The translations under genes were made by a program, and so were the position numbers. This document shows, in pieces, positions 17,656 to 24,333 of a stretch of 37,435 nucleotides of DNA. Every line of letters starts with the position of its first letter. Within the stretch, counting starts at the first letter, position 1. The notes under the pieces are model-generated. The model searched no databases. It saw nothing but the letters and a program-made list of their open reading frames with translations, and was not told the DNA's origin. This DNA comes from Deltaproteobacteria bacterium (GTDB taxonomy: Bacteria; Desulfobacterota; GWC2-55-46; JAJCZF01): the NCBI GenBank assembly GCA_029262475.1, contig JAJCZG010000062.1, positions 1 to 37,435 on the forward strand. Reading direction: 5' to 3'.

Positions 17656-18297
17656 AACGTAATTCAGTAAACCTCTTTAATGGTATAAAGTCCGTGCCGG
17701 TATATATTACTATGCCTGCACCCAAGCCAGTAGCCGTTAGAGCGTTCGGGCTGCAAAAAACAGTCTATACAGTGTGAGAAGGAGCCCTAAGAAGCTCCCG
17801 TACCGTTAAGAGGGGATTTTTATAATAAGTAGCCGTAAAAAGACCCGGCATTACTTCACCATCTCCGTAAACGTCGTCCAACCTTCACCATGAACCATAA
17901 AGCCCCACGAGAATTACTCCAATAGTATATATCGGCAGAAGTAGACCCGGACTTTAATAATTTCTTTTCAGTGTAGTTCCGTTTATCGGTTTTTAAGATT
18001 ATTAATAGAGAGGCTGGAGCTGATATGAAAAAACTTGTAGCAACGCGCTAAGGGACTTGGCCCGGGGGGTGGGGGGGGCAGGGCTGGTGGGGGCATACGG
18101 AAAGACACATGGGCGTGCAAGCCCGCTCTTTTCGCTAAGCGAGACCTCGGAGAAAAAGAGCGCACTTAAGCCGCGCGCACGGTAACGCAAAATGGGAGTG
18201 TAGAGAAGGCTACGCTATGAACGTATTGGACAGAGAGTTCTTTATAAGGGTGATCTTTTGTGAAATCTTAAGAGAACGAGGCGGATAGACGATCCGG
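17656..18297. other. Gene-free 642-bp spacer between tetraheme paralogues 1 and 2
   Basis: No convincing ORF is present. On the minus strand it would form the long leader of paralogue 1. Visible structures include a hairpin GGAGC/GCTCC near 17774-17794, a G-rich tract at 18062-18095, and a 9-bp inverted repeat CGCTCTTTT/AAAAGAGCG (18124-18132 and 18154-18162) enclosing an inner TCGCT/AGCGA stem. Part of 17840-17900 resembles the leader of paralogue 2 (GTGAAG and TTCATGGTG elements). I see no clear -35/-10 pair. Confidence 0.5.
18062..18095 (+). other. Potential G-quadruplex tract
   Basis: The plus strand has G-runs of 6, 8, 3 and 5 separated by 1, 2 and 5 bases, which fits the classical four-run G-quadruplex rule. 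It lies between two cytochrome genes, downstream of paralogue 2 in the direction of transcription. Confidence 0.65.
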
Positions 18298-19182
18298 TTA
18301 CTTGGCGTGACAGGTCCTGCAGACGCCGCTTAAGCTGTTACCGCCAACCCTTCTAAGGAAGAGGCCGGTTACAGTGGGGGCGCTGCTCCATGTGGACTCC
18401 ACTTCGTCCCAGCTTGTATTCTGGAAGTGTGGGTCATGGCATGAAGCGCATTCAACCTTACCGTTACTAAGCAGGTCTCCAATCGTTGCCGATGAAGAGA
18501 TGAACCCTTTAACCGCCCAGCGGTTGGAGGTCGCTGTCGTGGAGCTGGCATCACTGCCTGCAGCAACTGACAACCCTTCCGAGGTCATTACCAGTGAGGA
18601 AATCAATGTACTGGTAGGGCGAAGTGACGCTATCTTCTCCTTATAGGTAACCGATATAGGGTGGTCGTTGGTAAGGTCGGTCCCTAGTACCGCAGATGGC
18701 GAGGTAAGCACGTCGCTTACGGTATTTCCGTCTACGGTAAAGACCCAGTCGAAGTTGATAGGCTGGTTCGTATTCACGCCGCCGTTACCCTTACCCGGGG
18801 CGTTTACCAGGGTATCAAAGCTAGTGACTCCGTCATGGCAGCTCAGACACGCGAGCGAGTTGGAGCTTATATCGTTATCGGCAATGAAGCTGCCGCCAAT
18901 CGTCGTGCCGTAGGCAGTAAAAGATGAGAGGGTCTGCCTGTTCCACAGGGGGCCGCCTGCGACACCGATATGCGGAGTATGACAGAAGATACACATATTA
19001 GTAGTGCCGTTGGTTATAAAAACGCTGGTGGCACCCAGGTTATGCGGGGTATTTGCTATATTACCGGTTGCGAGGCCGTACGGAAAATCGCTCGGCACAC
19101 CGGCACCAGCCGTCTGAGGCGCCAGAAAGGAGATGGCGATGGCTAGTAGAGGAATCGAAAGTTTGGCGAAAAAAAATTTCAT
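18298..19182 (-). CDS. Tetraheme cytochrome c, HTPH type (paralogue 2)
   Basis: This is a 294-residue paralogue of the flanking cytochromes. The signal peptide starts MKFFFAKLSIPLL and ends near AGA. The heme sites are CIFCH, CLSCH, CASCH and CRTCH. The protein contains exactly eight His: four in CxxCH and four in conserved positions (PHNLG, TPH, NDHP, DPHF). This predicts bis-His ligation of all four hemes with none to spare. The frame opens at 19281, but the added 33 residues have no signal character. ATG at 19182 is the likely start, though its Shine-Dalgarno is poor. A strong promoter lies about 250 nt upstream. It ends CRTCHAK. Confidence 0.9.
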   Translation of the reverse strand: MKFFFAKLSIPLLAIAISFLAPQTAGAGVPSDFPYGLATGNIANTPHNLGATSVFITNGTTNMCIFCHTPHIGVAGGPLWNRQTLSSFTAYGTTIGGSFIADNDISSNSLACLSCHDGVTSFDTLVNAPGKGNGGVNTNQPINFDWVFTVDGNTVSDVLTSPSAVLGTDLTNDHPISVTYKEKIASLRPTSTLISSLVMTSEGLSVAAGSDASSTTATSNRWAVKGFISSSATIGDLLSNGKVECASCHDPHFQNTSWDEVESTWSSAPTVTGLFLRRVGGNSLSGVCRTCHAK

Positions 19183-19440
19183 GAGTTCGGTTTCAGAGCC
19201 TTGTAATTGCATTAAGAGACTAATAGGCCAAAACGACGAAAAAGCGCTGTCAACGTCGCCAAAATAAAATTTTAGCGGCACTGCGGCGCCTTCACCACAA
19301 GCTCCCTGAATCCACCATGAATTCCGGAAATGATCTACGAAAGTAATATTAAGTCAGGATGATTCTTTGCGTCATATTCCGTCATGAAAGATGACTCATC
19401 AACAGTGCCTCTAACTCTGTCCGGCACTAGTATGTGGTAT

Positions 19441-19468
19441 ATTCTAATATAATAGAAAATTTTGTCAA
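19441..19468 (-). promoter_or_regulatory. Promoter for tetraheme paralogue 2
   Basis: On the minus strand GCTTGACA (-35 at 19463-19468) and TAGAAT (-10 at 19441-19446) have a 16-bp AT-only-rich spacer. The start is predicted near 19434, leaving a leader of about 250 nt. Confidence 0.75.
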
Positions 19469-19901
19469 GCATTTTTTTCTACTCAATCATAATGGCACTT
19501 GTTTGGCGCCTTTATCCTACCAGCTCTCCTATTTGCTTCTATGAAGTCAAATAACTATAAAGCCGTATAGCATAAGTTAAATTGCCGCCTTTTAGTCAAG
19601 GTCTATAGATGGCCGGTATTACTTATTACGACAGCTTGCGCAACACTTGATACGCTCTTGGCGCGTCTCTGTTAAGCGCACGGCTTTCTGTTATGGCTAC
19701 AATTGCCAACTATTGACTCCGACAATTTAGATTACCCTGCTCCCCCCTGCCTAATCGACTTTATATTCTCTTACTTAAATACCTATACTTAGTCTTCGGT
19801 TGCGATGCCGGTTGCGATGGGCGGTGGGCGCGGTGTCAAGTTGTCGCACCTGGTCTTCACCTCTGATACGTAAAGCTTCTCACTTAATTAATAAGCTACA
19901 T

Positions 19902-19940
19902 AAAAAAGGGCGGGCTGAGTATTCAGCCCGCCCTTTCTTA
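19902..19940 (-). terminator. Intrinsic terminator after tetraheme paralogue 3
   Basis: The arms AAAGGGCGGGCTGA and TCAGCCCGCCCTTT form a 14-bp stem with a 4-nt loop, followed on the minus strand by a T-run. It sits about 47 bp after the gene. The flanking A-run on the other side makes it potentially bidirectional. Confidence 0.92.
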
Positions 19941-19986
19941 TTGTAGAGGTAAGTCAATTAAATCAACTCACACTTAGGAGTTCGCA

Positions 19987-20889
19987 TTACTTGTTGTGGC
20001 AAGTCCTGCAAACACCGGATACGCTGTTACCGCCGACTCTTCTAAGGAACATGCCGTCGCCGTCAATCTCGGTGCCCCAAGTGGACTCAACTTCGTCCCA
20101 GGTGTTGTTCTTGAAGTGCGGGTCATGACAGGAAGAACATTCAACCCTGTTGGCGGTGGTCCTGAGGAGATCGCCAATCGTAGCGCCAGTGTTGATGAAA
20201 CCCTTTACAGCCCACCTGTTAGCAGTGGTTGTAGTGGAGTTGTTCTCATTGTTCTGTCCGGCTGTGAAGCCTGCCGAAGTCATGATAACGTCACTGATGA
20301 GCGTGTTGGTGGCCCTGAGTGAAGCCTTGTTTAACTGGTAGGCTACGGATACCGGATGGTCATTTGTGAGGTCCGTACCGATGTTGAGCCTGGTGGAGCC
20401 GATGATATCGGATACAGTGTTGGTATCCTCGGTGAAGGTCCAGTTAAAGTCAGTCCTGTTGGTGTTGTTGGACCCGTCGTTACCCTTACCTGGTGCGTTT
20501 ACGAGGGTGTCAATGGTGTTGACACCATCGTGACAGCTTAGACAGGCGAGTGTGGCTGCGCCTATGTCGCTATCAGCAATGAAGGTACCGGCTACGGTTG
20601 TGCCGTATGCGGTGTAGGTCGTTGTCTGAGCGCCCTTTGCCCATAACGGGGCGTGGCTTGCGCCATGGTGAGGCGTATGACAGAATACACAAATTTCAGT
20701 CGTTCCGCCGTTACCGTCACTGTTGTCTGCCCTGAAATGGACACCGTATGCGCCAAGGTTATGACGTGAACCCGCGATACCACCGGCGGCTACGTCAGCC
20801 GGGAAGTCAGACGGGGATAATGCGTTGGATGTGGCTGCAACGCCGAATACGAGGCCAAGACCGAGGGCCAAAGTTAAAAATCTTTTCAT
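19987..20889 (-). CDS. Tetraheme cytochrome c, HTPH type (paralogue 3)
   Basis: This 300-residue exported cytochrome has a signal peptide MKRFLTLALGLGLVFGVAA ending near SNA. Its four heme sites are CVFCH, CLSCH, CSSCH and CRTCH, with the same HNLG, TPH, NDHP and DPHF distal positions and terminal CRTCHNK. It has extra His (GVHF, TPHHGASH) and an Asn/Thr-rich insertion before NRWAVKGF. The start at 20889 is supported by AAAGGAGCAGGACAT upstream; the frame opens 11 codons earlier. It has the best ribosome-binding site and the best terminator of the three paralogues, plus its own promoter. It is therefore probably the most highly expressed. The NHL lipoprotein gene lies directly upstream. Confidence 0.92.
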   Translation of the reverse strand: MKRFLTLALGLGLVFGVAATSNALSPSDFPADVAAGGIAGSRHNLGAYGVHFRADNSDGNGGTTEICVFCHTPHHGASHAPLWAKGAQTTTYTAYGTTVAGTFIADSDIGAATLACLSCHDGVNTIDTLVNAPGKGNDGSNNTNRTDFNWTFTEDTNTVSDIIGSTRLNIGTDLTNDHPVSVAYQLNKASLRATNTLISDVIMTSAGFTAGQNNENNSTTTTANRWAVKGFINTGATIGDLLRTTANRVECSSCHDPHFKNNTWDEVESTWGTEIDGDGMFLRRVGGNSVSGVCRTCHNK

Positions 20890-21144
20890 ATGTCCTGCTC
20901 CTTTCAAAAGTTGAAAAAACATTTACCACTGCTATTTAGCTTCAGACCATCGTCGGTCTTAATTTGGCGGGGAGGCAAAAAAAAACACCTCCACCATCAT
21001 CGTCCCCAATGATAATGCGGCGTCGTCACCACAGTGAAAGTTCGTTGACCCTCCTTGAACCAGCGAACGGATAAAATCTGACGTACATATAAGTATTCCC
21101 TCTAAACCCCTTCATGAGAATAGCCTACTTATAAACACATGACT

Positions 21145-21173
21145 ATTCTAAAGGTTAAAGGACTCTTAGTCAA
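21145..21173 (-). promoter_or_regulatory. Promoter for tetraheme paralogue 3
   Basis: On the minus strand TTGACT (21168-21173) and TAGAAT (21145-21150) are exactly 17 bp apart, with 5 of 6 matches each. The -10 is identical to that of paralogue 2. Confidence 0.7.
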
Positions 21174-21244
21174 GGGGAAAATTAATAAAAATTAATTATT
21201 TTTTTTGAGTATTGTAAGTGGTTGGATTTGTTTGTGAATTTATT

Positions 21245-21300
21245 GGCATTAGCCACGGAAGATAATCGATTATGCCTTGAAATCTTCCGTGGCTAACGCC
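21245..21300. repeat. 19-bp inverted repeat downstream of the NHL gene
   Basis: The arms at 21245-21263 and 21282-21300 (core TTAGCCACGGAAGAT) are complementary with one mismatch and an 18-nt loop. It lies 56 bp after the NHL stop. There is no T-run on the minus strand, so it may act as an RNA 3' end stabiliser, a factor-dependent terminator or a relic of a small mobile repeat. Confidence 0.8.
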
Positions 21301-21355
21301 ATTTTAATCTTTGATGCGTTAAAATTTACGCGTTCTCGTACTATTCTGCCGCGTC

Positions 21356-22411
21356 CTACTTTACAAGTGTCACGCCCTCTTCAGTGCGTTTCTTGTGCTT
21401 TTCTCCAAGGAATTCATAGACGTTTACCCTCTCATTCCACGAATCCGCGATGTATATGTAATCATCCTTGTCTATGTACATACCGGCCGGGAGGATGATT
21501 GCTCCACGGTTTTTGCCGTAGCCGCTGAAGGCGAGGAGTACTTCTCCGTCCTCATTGAATATCTGTATGTTATTAAATGCTGCGTCCGCGACGTATATAT
21601 GTCCTTCCGAGTCGACAGCGATGCCTTTGGGTCTGGCGAACATGCCGGCGCCGTCACCGAACTTGCCGAAGGTGATAACAAAAATGCCATTCTTGTCGAA
21701 GACTTGAACCCTTGCGTTCATGGTGTCGGATACGACGAGGTCGCCGTTCGGCCCTACGGCTATGTGCGCCGGGTAGTTGAACTGACCTTCGAGCGTGCCG
21801 CGTCCGTCGCCGACTTCGCGCAGGTGCTCGTGCGTAATGAGGTCGAAGACATGGATCGTGTGCGCGGCGGTATCCGATACGTAAAGTAAGTTGTTCTTCG
21901 TGTCCGCGGCCAGGCCGGTCGGCCTGTCGATATTGGAGTCCTCGCCGATGCTCTTAAGGAAGTTACCCCTATTGTTGAACATCATTATCTCTTTAGACTG
22001 AGCATCGGTGGCATAGACGTTACCGGCGCCGTCTGTAGTTACGCCGATGGGTTTTTGAAACGGGCTCTTGCCGTAGCGAAGCAGCGACCACGCGTCCTCA
22101 TTCACAGGGTCCAGCGCAAAGACGACGGTGAGAGCGGTATCGGTAATATAGATTACTCCGGCTTCGCTTACATGAACTCCCATCGGCTTTATAAGTGTCT
22201 TTACCGGTCTGCCGCCAAGGAGTACATCTGCTATAAGGCTTGCTTTATTGAAGTCTCCGGGGCCTACGTACTGAGTGGTGTATTTTATCCTCGGCTGATC
22301 CGGCGCGCCCGGCCAATAGACATCGGGGAGCACTACCGGCCCGCAACCGTATGTAAGTATCATGGCGAAGAAAACAATAAGTCCTAGTCTAAGTTTTTTG
22401 CTCTGTAGCAT
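21356..22411 (-). CDS. NHL-repeat beta-propeller lipoprotein (left copy)
   Basis: This 351-residue protein has a probable lipoprotein signal (hydrophobic 8-22, then TYGC with Cys at 23). It continues as a beta-propeller of about six NHL repeats, seen as recurring KPxGV, IYVADAAFNNIQIFN and FNYPAHIAV-type strands from about residue 70 to the end. There is no heme motif. Such propellers are protein-interaction scaffolds, and NHL proteins occur next to Geobacter filament cytochromes of the OmcS type. It lies upstream of tetraheme paralogue 3, has a promoter at 22483-22512, and starts at ATG after GGAAGAGGG. A paralogue at 29027-30136 also precedes a tetraheme-module gene. Confidence 0.9.
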   Translation of the reverse strand: MLQSKKLRLGLIVFFAMILTYGCGPVVLPDVYWPGAPDQPRIKYTTQYVGPGDFNKASLIADVLLGGRPVKTLIKPMGVHVSEAGVIYITDTALTVVFALDPVNEDAWSLLRYGKSPFQKPIGVTTDGAGNVYATDAQSKEIMMFNNRGNFLKSIGEDSNIDRPTGLAADTKNNLLYVSDTAAHTIHVFDLITHEHLREVGDGRGTLEGQFNYPAHIAVGPNGDLVVSDTMNARVQVFDKNGIFVITFGKFGDGAGMFARPKGIAVDSEGHIYVADAAFNNIQIFNEDGEVLLAFSGYGKNRGAIILPAGMYIDKDDYIYIADSWNERVNVYEFLGEKHKKRTEEGVTLVK

Positions 22412-22482
22412 CGGCCCTCTTCCTATCTTTTGTGGTTTGTTTTTTACTGTAAATATTCTACTGTACTTTCGTATGACAAGTA

Positions 22483-22512
22483 ATATTACTAAAAGGTAGT
22501 GTGGTATGTCAA
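22483..22512 (-). promoter_or_regulatory. Promoter for the left NHL gene
   Basis: On the minus strand CTTGACA (-35 hexamer 22507-22512) is followed by TAATAT (22483-22488) at 18 bp. The start would be about 65 nt before the ATG. Confidence 0.55.
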
Positions 22513-22571
22513 GATTTTCATACTGAAAGCACGTCTCCGGCTTGGAGGCAAAGGGGGTTTTAGGGTTATTA

Positions 22572-23420
22572 TTAAAGGCCCCTGCGGTATTTAATTATTC
22601 CAAGTCTCCTCTTCGCCTCAACTATGCTCCCACTGTATTCGTCTTCGTAGTTTGATGCGACCTTGATGAATCTTTCGTAATTTGAGGTGGCTTCATCGTA
22701 GTTGCCGAGCCTTTCGAATATGAGGGCTATATTATAGAGTGGTTCCGGGTCGCTTGGATTGTTATCGGCAGATAGTCTGTAAAACTCAAGCGCTTTTTTA
22801 AGGTTGCCCTGAAGGTAGTAGGTGTTGCCGAGGCCTGTCATTGCAGAGCCGTTCGCGCCGTCTATCTCCAGTACTCTTTTGAAATCCGCTTCCGCCTCCC
22901 GAAGCTTGCCGGACTTTCCGTAGGCGGTGGCCGCCTGGAGCATCACCCTCGTGTCGTCAGGCCACCTCGCTCTGGCTCCGGAAAGAAGCTCCAGGGCTTT
23001 GGCGTCTCCACCGAGATCGGCGTAGATGCCGGCGAGTGCCAGGTACGGCTCTATAAGGTCAGGTCTTTCCCTGATTACGTATTCGAACTCGGCTTTGGCT
23101 TGAGGGAACTTCTTTACTTCCCTCAAGTAGACGCCCATGTTGTAGCGAGCCTCCACGTCGGTCGGGTTTAGCGAGACGGCGGTACTCAGGCTCAGGTACG
23201 CGCTTTTGAGGTTTTTGGCCCGGGCGTGCGCCAGACCGAGGTAGGTATGTCCCCTGCTCTTCATGGGGCTCTTCCCTGTTACGTCTTCCCAGAGTGTGAA
23301 CTCGTCTGCCCAGACGCTATTTCTCACGTAAGTGGCAACGGCGTAGACGGTGCATATTATGATGAGGGTTAAGATAGCGGCCTTGAAGGACGCCGGTGTT
23401 TTGGAGTTTATTTCGTTCAT
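22572..23420 (-). CDS. Membrane-anchored TPR protein
   Basis: This 282-residue protein has one N-terminal transmembrane helix (about 14-32) and about six TPR units from residue 55 to 280. Examples are ARYNMGVYLREVKKFPQAKAEF and SAMTGLGNTYYLQGNLKKALEF (shown in parts by their G-Y-A pattern). The segment after the helix (WADEFTLWEDVTGKSP) resembles the hinge between membrane part and TPRs in the neighbouring TMTC-like protein (LETLWRDTIRKNP). It may therefore be a shortened relative. TPRs probably face the periplasm and bind partner proteins of the cytochrome system. ATG follows AAAGGGAAG. Confidence 0.85.
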   Translation of the reverse strand: MNEINSKTPASFKAAILTLIIICTVYAVATYVRNSVWADEFTLWEDVTGKSPMKSRGHTYLGLAHARAKNLKSAYLSLSTAVSLNPTDVEARYNMGVYLREVKKFPQAKAEFEYVIRERPDLIEPYLALAGIYADLGGDAKALELLSGARARWPDDTRVMLQAATAYGKSGKLREAEADFKRVLEIDGANGSAMTGLGNTYYLQGNLKKALEFYRLSADNNPSDPEPLYNIALIFERLGNYDEATSNYERFIKVASNYEDEYSGSIVEAKRRLGIIKYRRGL

Positions 23421-23486
23421 CTTCCCTTTTTGAATTCACCGGCGAGAGTGTCTTTTGAGCTCCCTGGTCCAAAGCGGTAATTCAGG

Positions 23487-24143
23487 TCAACGCCAGCGTT
23501 CCGTTGATTTATCTTGCGAATCGCCTTTCATTACCACATGGCATCTCCTGCAATTCGCGATGGGGAAGAAGTTGAAGGCGACTTTTCCATGGCACCTGCC
23601 GCACCATTCCCCCTTAAAGATGTCGTTCATGCTCATCTCGGGGTTTCCGCCCGCCTTCGGTACGAATATCTTGGGGTGGCAGTTGTCGCAACTGAGCCAG
23701 TATGTGTGTATTGAGTGGGGGAAGAGCACGTTTGACATGAGCGGCACCTTGGCCTCAATGAATATATTGAGGTTAAGCGGCGGCATCTCTTCCACTCCGG
23801 GCTCGATAGAGCCCCGTGGAGATATCAGCCCCTCCATGACCGCAGTCGTCCAGTTGACCTCTCCGCCCTGTCCCTTGGGCAGCCCGTCGAGAGCGACGGT
23901 CTTGGAGGTGCCTTCCATAACGCCACCTCTGTCGGAGAGTTCCCTGAAAAATTTCTCGTAGTAATCGCTCCGTTCGCTGTACGAGGTTGCTTGCTTGGAG
24001 GGCGTGAGCCCGCCGCTGTCGTCTATAGGCCCCTCGTTTAGGAGCTCGTTCATATCTACGCTACATCCGAGGAGGATTATAGATAGGATAATGACGGCGG
24101 AGACCACAAGGTACGGCCTGATTGTAAGAGAGCCCGGATTCAA
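23487..24143 (-). CDS. c7-type triheme cytochrome lipoprotein
   Basis: This lipoprotein has about 218 residues with signal IILSIILLGCS, so it is tethered to a membrane. The C-terminal c7-like domain has CDNCH, CGRCH and CRRCH plus NVLFPHSIH and GNPEMSM. The N-terminal half lacks hemes. It nevertheless aligns with the middle of the hexaheme protein at 32892-33788 (GEVNW...A...G.I.P), whose C-terminal domain shares HPK/HPE, GGNPEMSM and CHGKVAF. The frame opens at TTG 24152, inside the Shine-Dalgarno. TTG at 24143, nine bases after GGAGG, is the better start. It probably relays electrons between the inner-membrane complex and outer cytochromes. Confidence 0.88.
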   Translation of the reverse strand: MNPGSLTIRPYLVVSAVIILSIILLGCSVDMNELLNEGPIDDSGGLTPSKQATSYSERSDYYEKFFRELSDRGGVMEGTSKTVALDGLPKGQGGEVNWTTAVMEGLISPRGSIEPGVEEMPPLNLNIFIEAKVPLMSNVLFPHSIHTYWLSCDNCHPKIFVPKAGGNPEMSMNDIFKGEWCGRCHGKVAFNFFPIANCRRCHVVMKGDSQDKSTERWR

Positions 24144-24276
24144 GAGTTTCAACCTCCGGCGACCCTGGGAAATAAGCAGGACGCCCGTTCCTTCAAAATA
24201 GTCGTATTCATGGTGTATAGCTGTGTGGAGTCCTTAAAAACCGATTGACACCACAAGAATCGACTGCTCTTTAAAT

Positions 24277-24304
24277 ATTATGATAATGGAGCGGACTGTG
24301 TCAA
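24277..24304 (-). promoter_or_regulatory. Promoter for the c7 lipoprotein gene
   Basis: On the minus strand GCTTGACA (-35 at 24299-24304) and CATAAT (-10 at 24277-24282) have a 16-bp spacer. It lies between the TMTC-like gene and the c7 gene, so the latter can be transcribed independently. Confidence 0.65.
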
Positions 24305-24333
24305 GCCCGAAGGCGTTACCCCGTCATGATATA

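Larger units (their letters stand above)
19183..19986. other. Gene-free 804-bp spacer between tetraheme paralogues 2 and 3
   Basis: The region contains the leader (about 19183-19434) and promoter (19441-19468) of paralogue 2. It also holds the terminator of paralogue 3 (19902-19940). The leader has a small hairpin GTCAT/ATGAC near 19379-19393, followed by a GACGCAAAG motif (19365-19373 on the minus strand). The stretch 19470-19900 shows a short direct repeat GGTTGCGATG near 19798-19819 and nothing I can identify as a gene. Confidence 0.5.
20890..21355. other. Leader of paralogue 3 and spacer to the NHL gene
   Basis: From the promoter (21145-21173) a leader of about 250 nt runs to the start codon. 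It contains possible stems GTTCG/CGAAC (near 21032-21069), GGAGG/CCTCC around a T9 tract (20970-20994) and AGACC/GGTCT (near 20943-20960). Beyond the promoter is AT-rich DNA and then the 19-bp inverted repeat. No ORF is supported. Confidence 0.5.

Noticed and set aside
17983-18190. Short Pro/Ser-rich minus-strand ORFs between the tetraheme genes
   Set aside because: They arise from translating the G-rich tract, have low-complexity sequence, no ribosome-binding site and no family resemblance.
19183-19281. 33-residue N-terminal extension of tetraheme paralogue 2
   Set aside because: It places non-signal sequence before a good signal peptide; the other paralogues begin directly with the signal.
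19365-19373. GACGCAAAG (minus strand) in the paralogue 2 leader as a GEMM-I (c-di-GMP/cGAMP) riboswitch
   Set aside because: The matching GGCAAACC strand and the CCGGCC segment of the GEMM core are absent, and the flanking hairpin does not fit the consensus.
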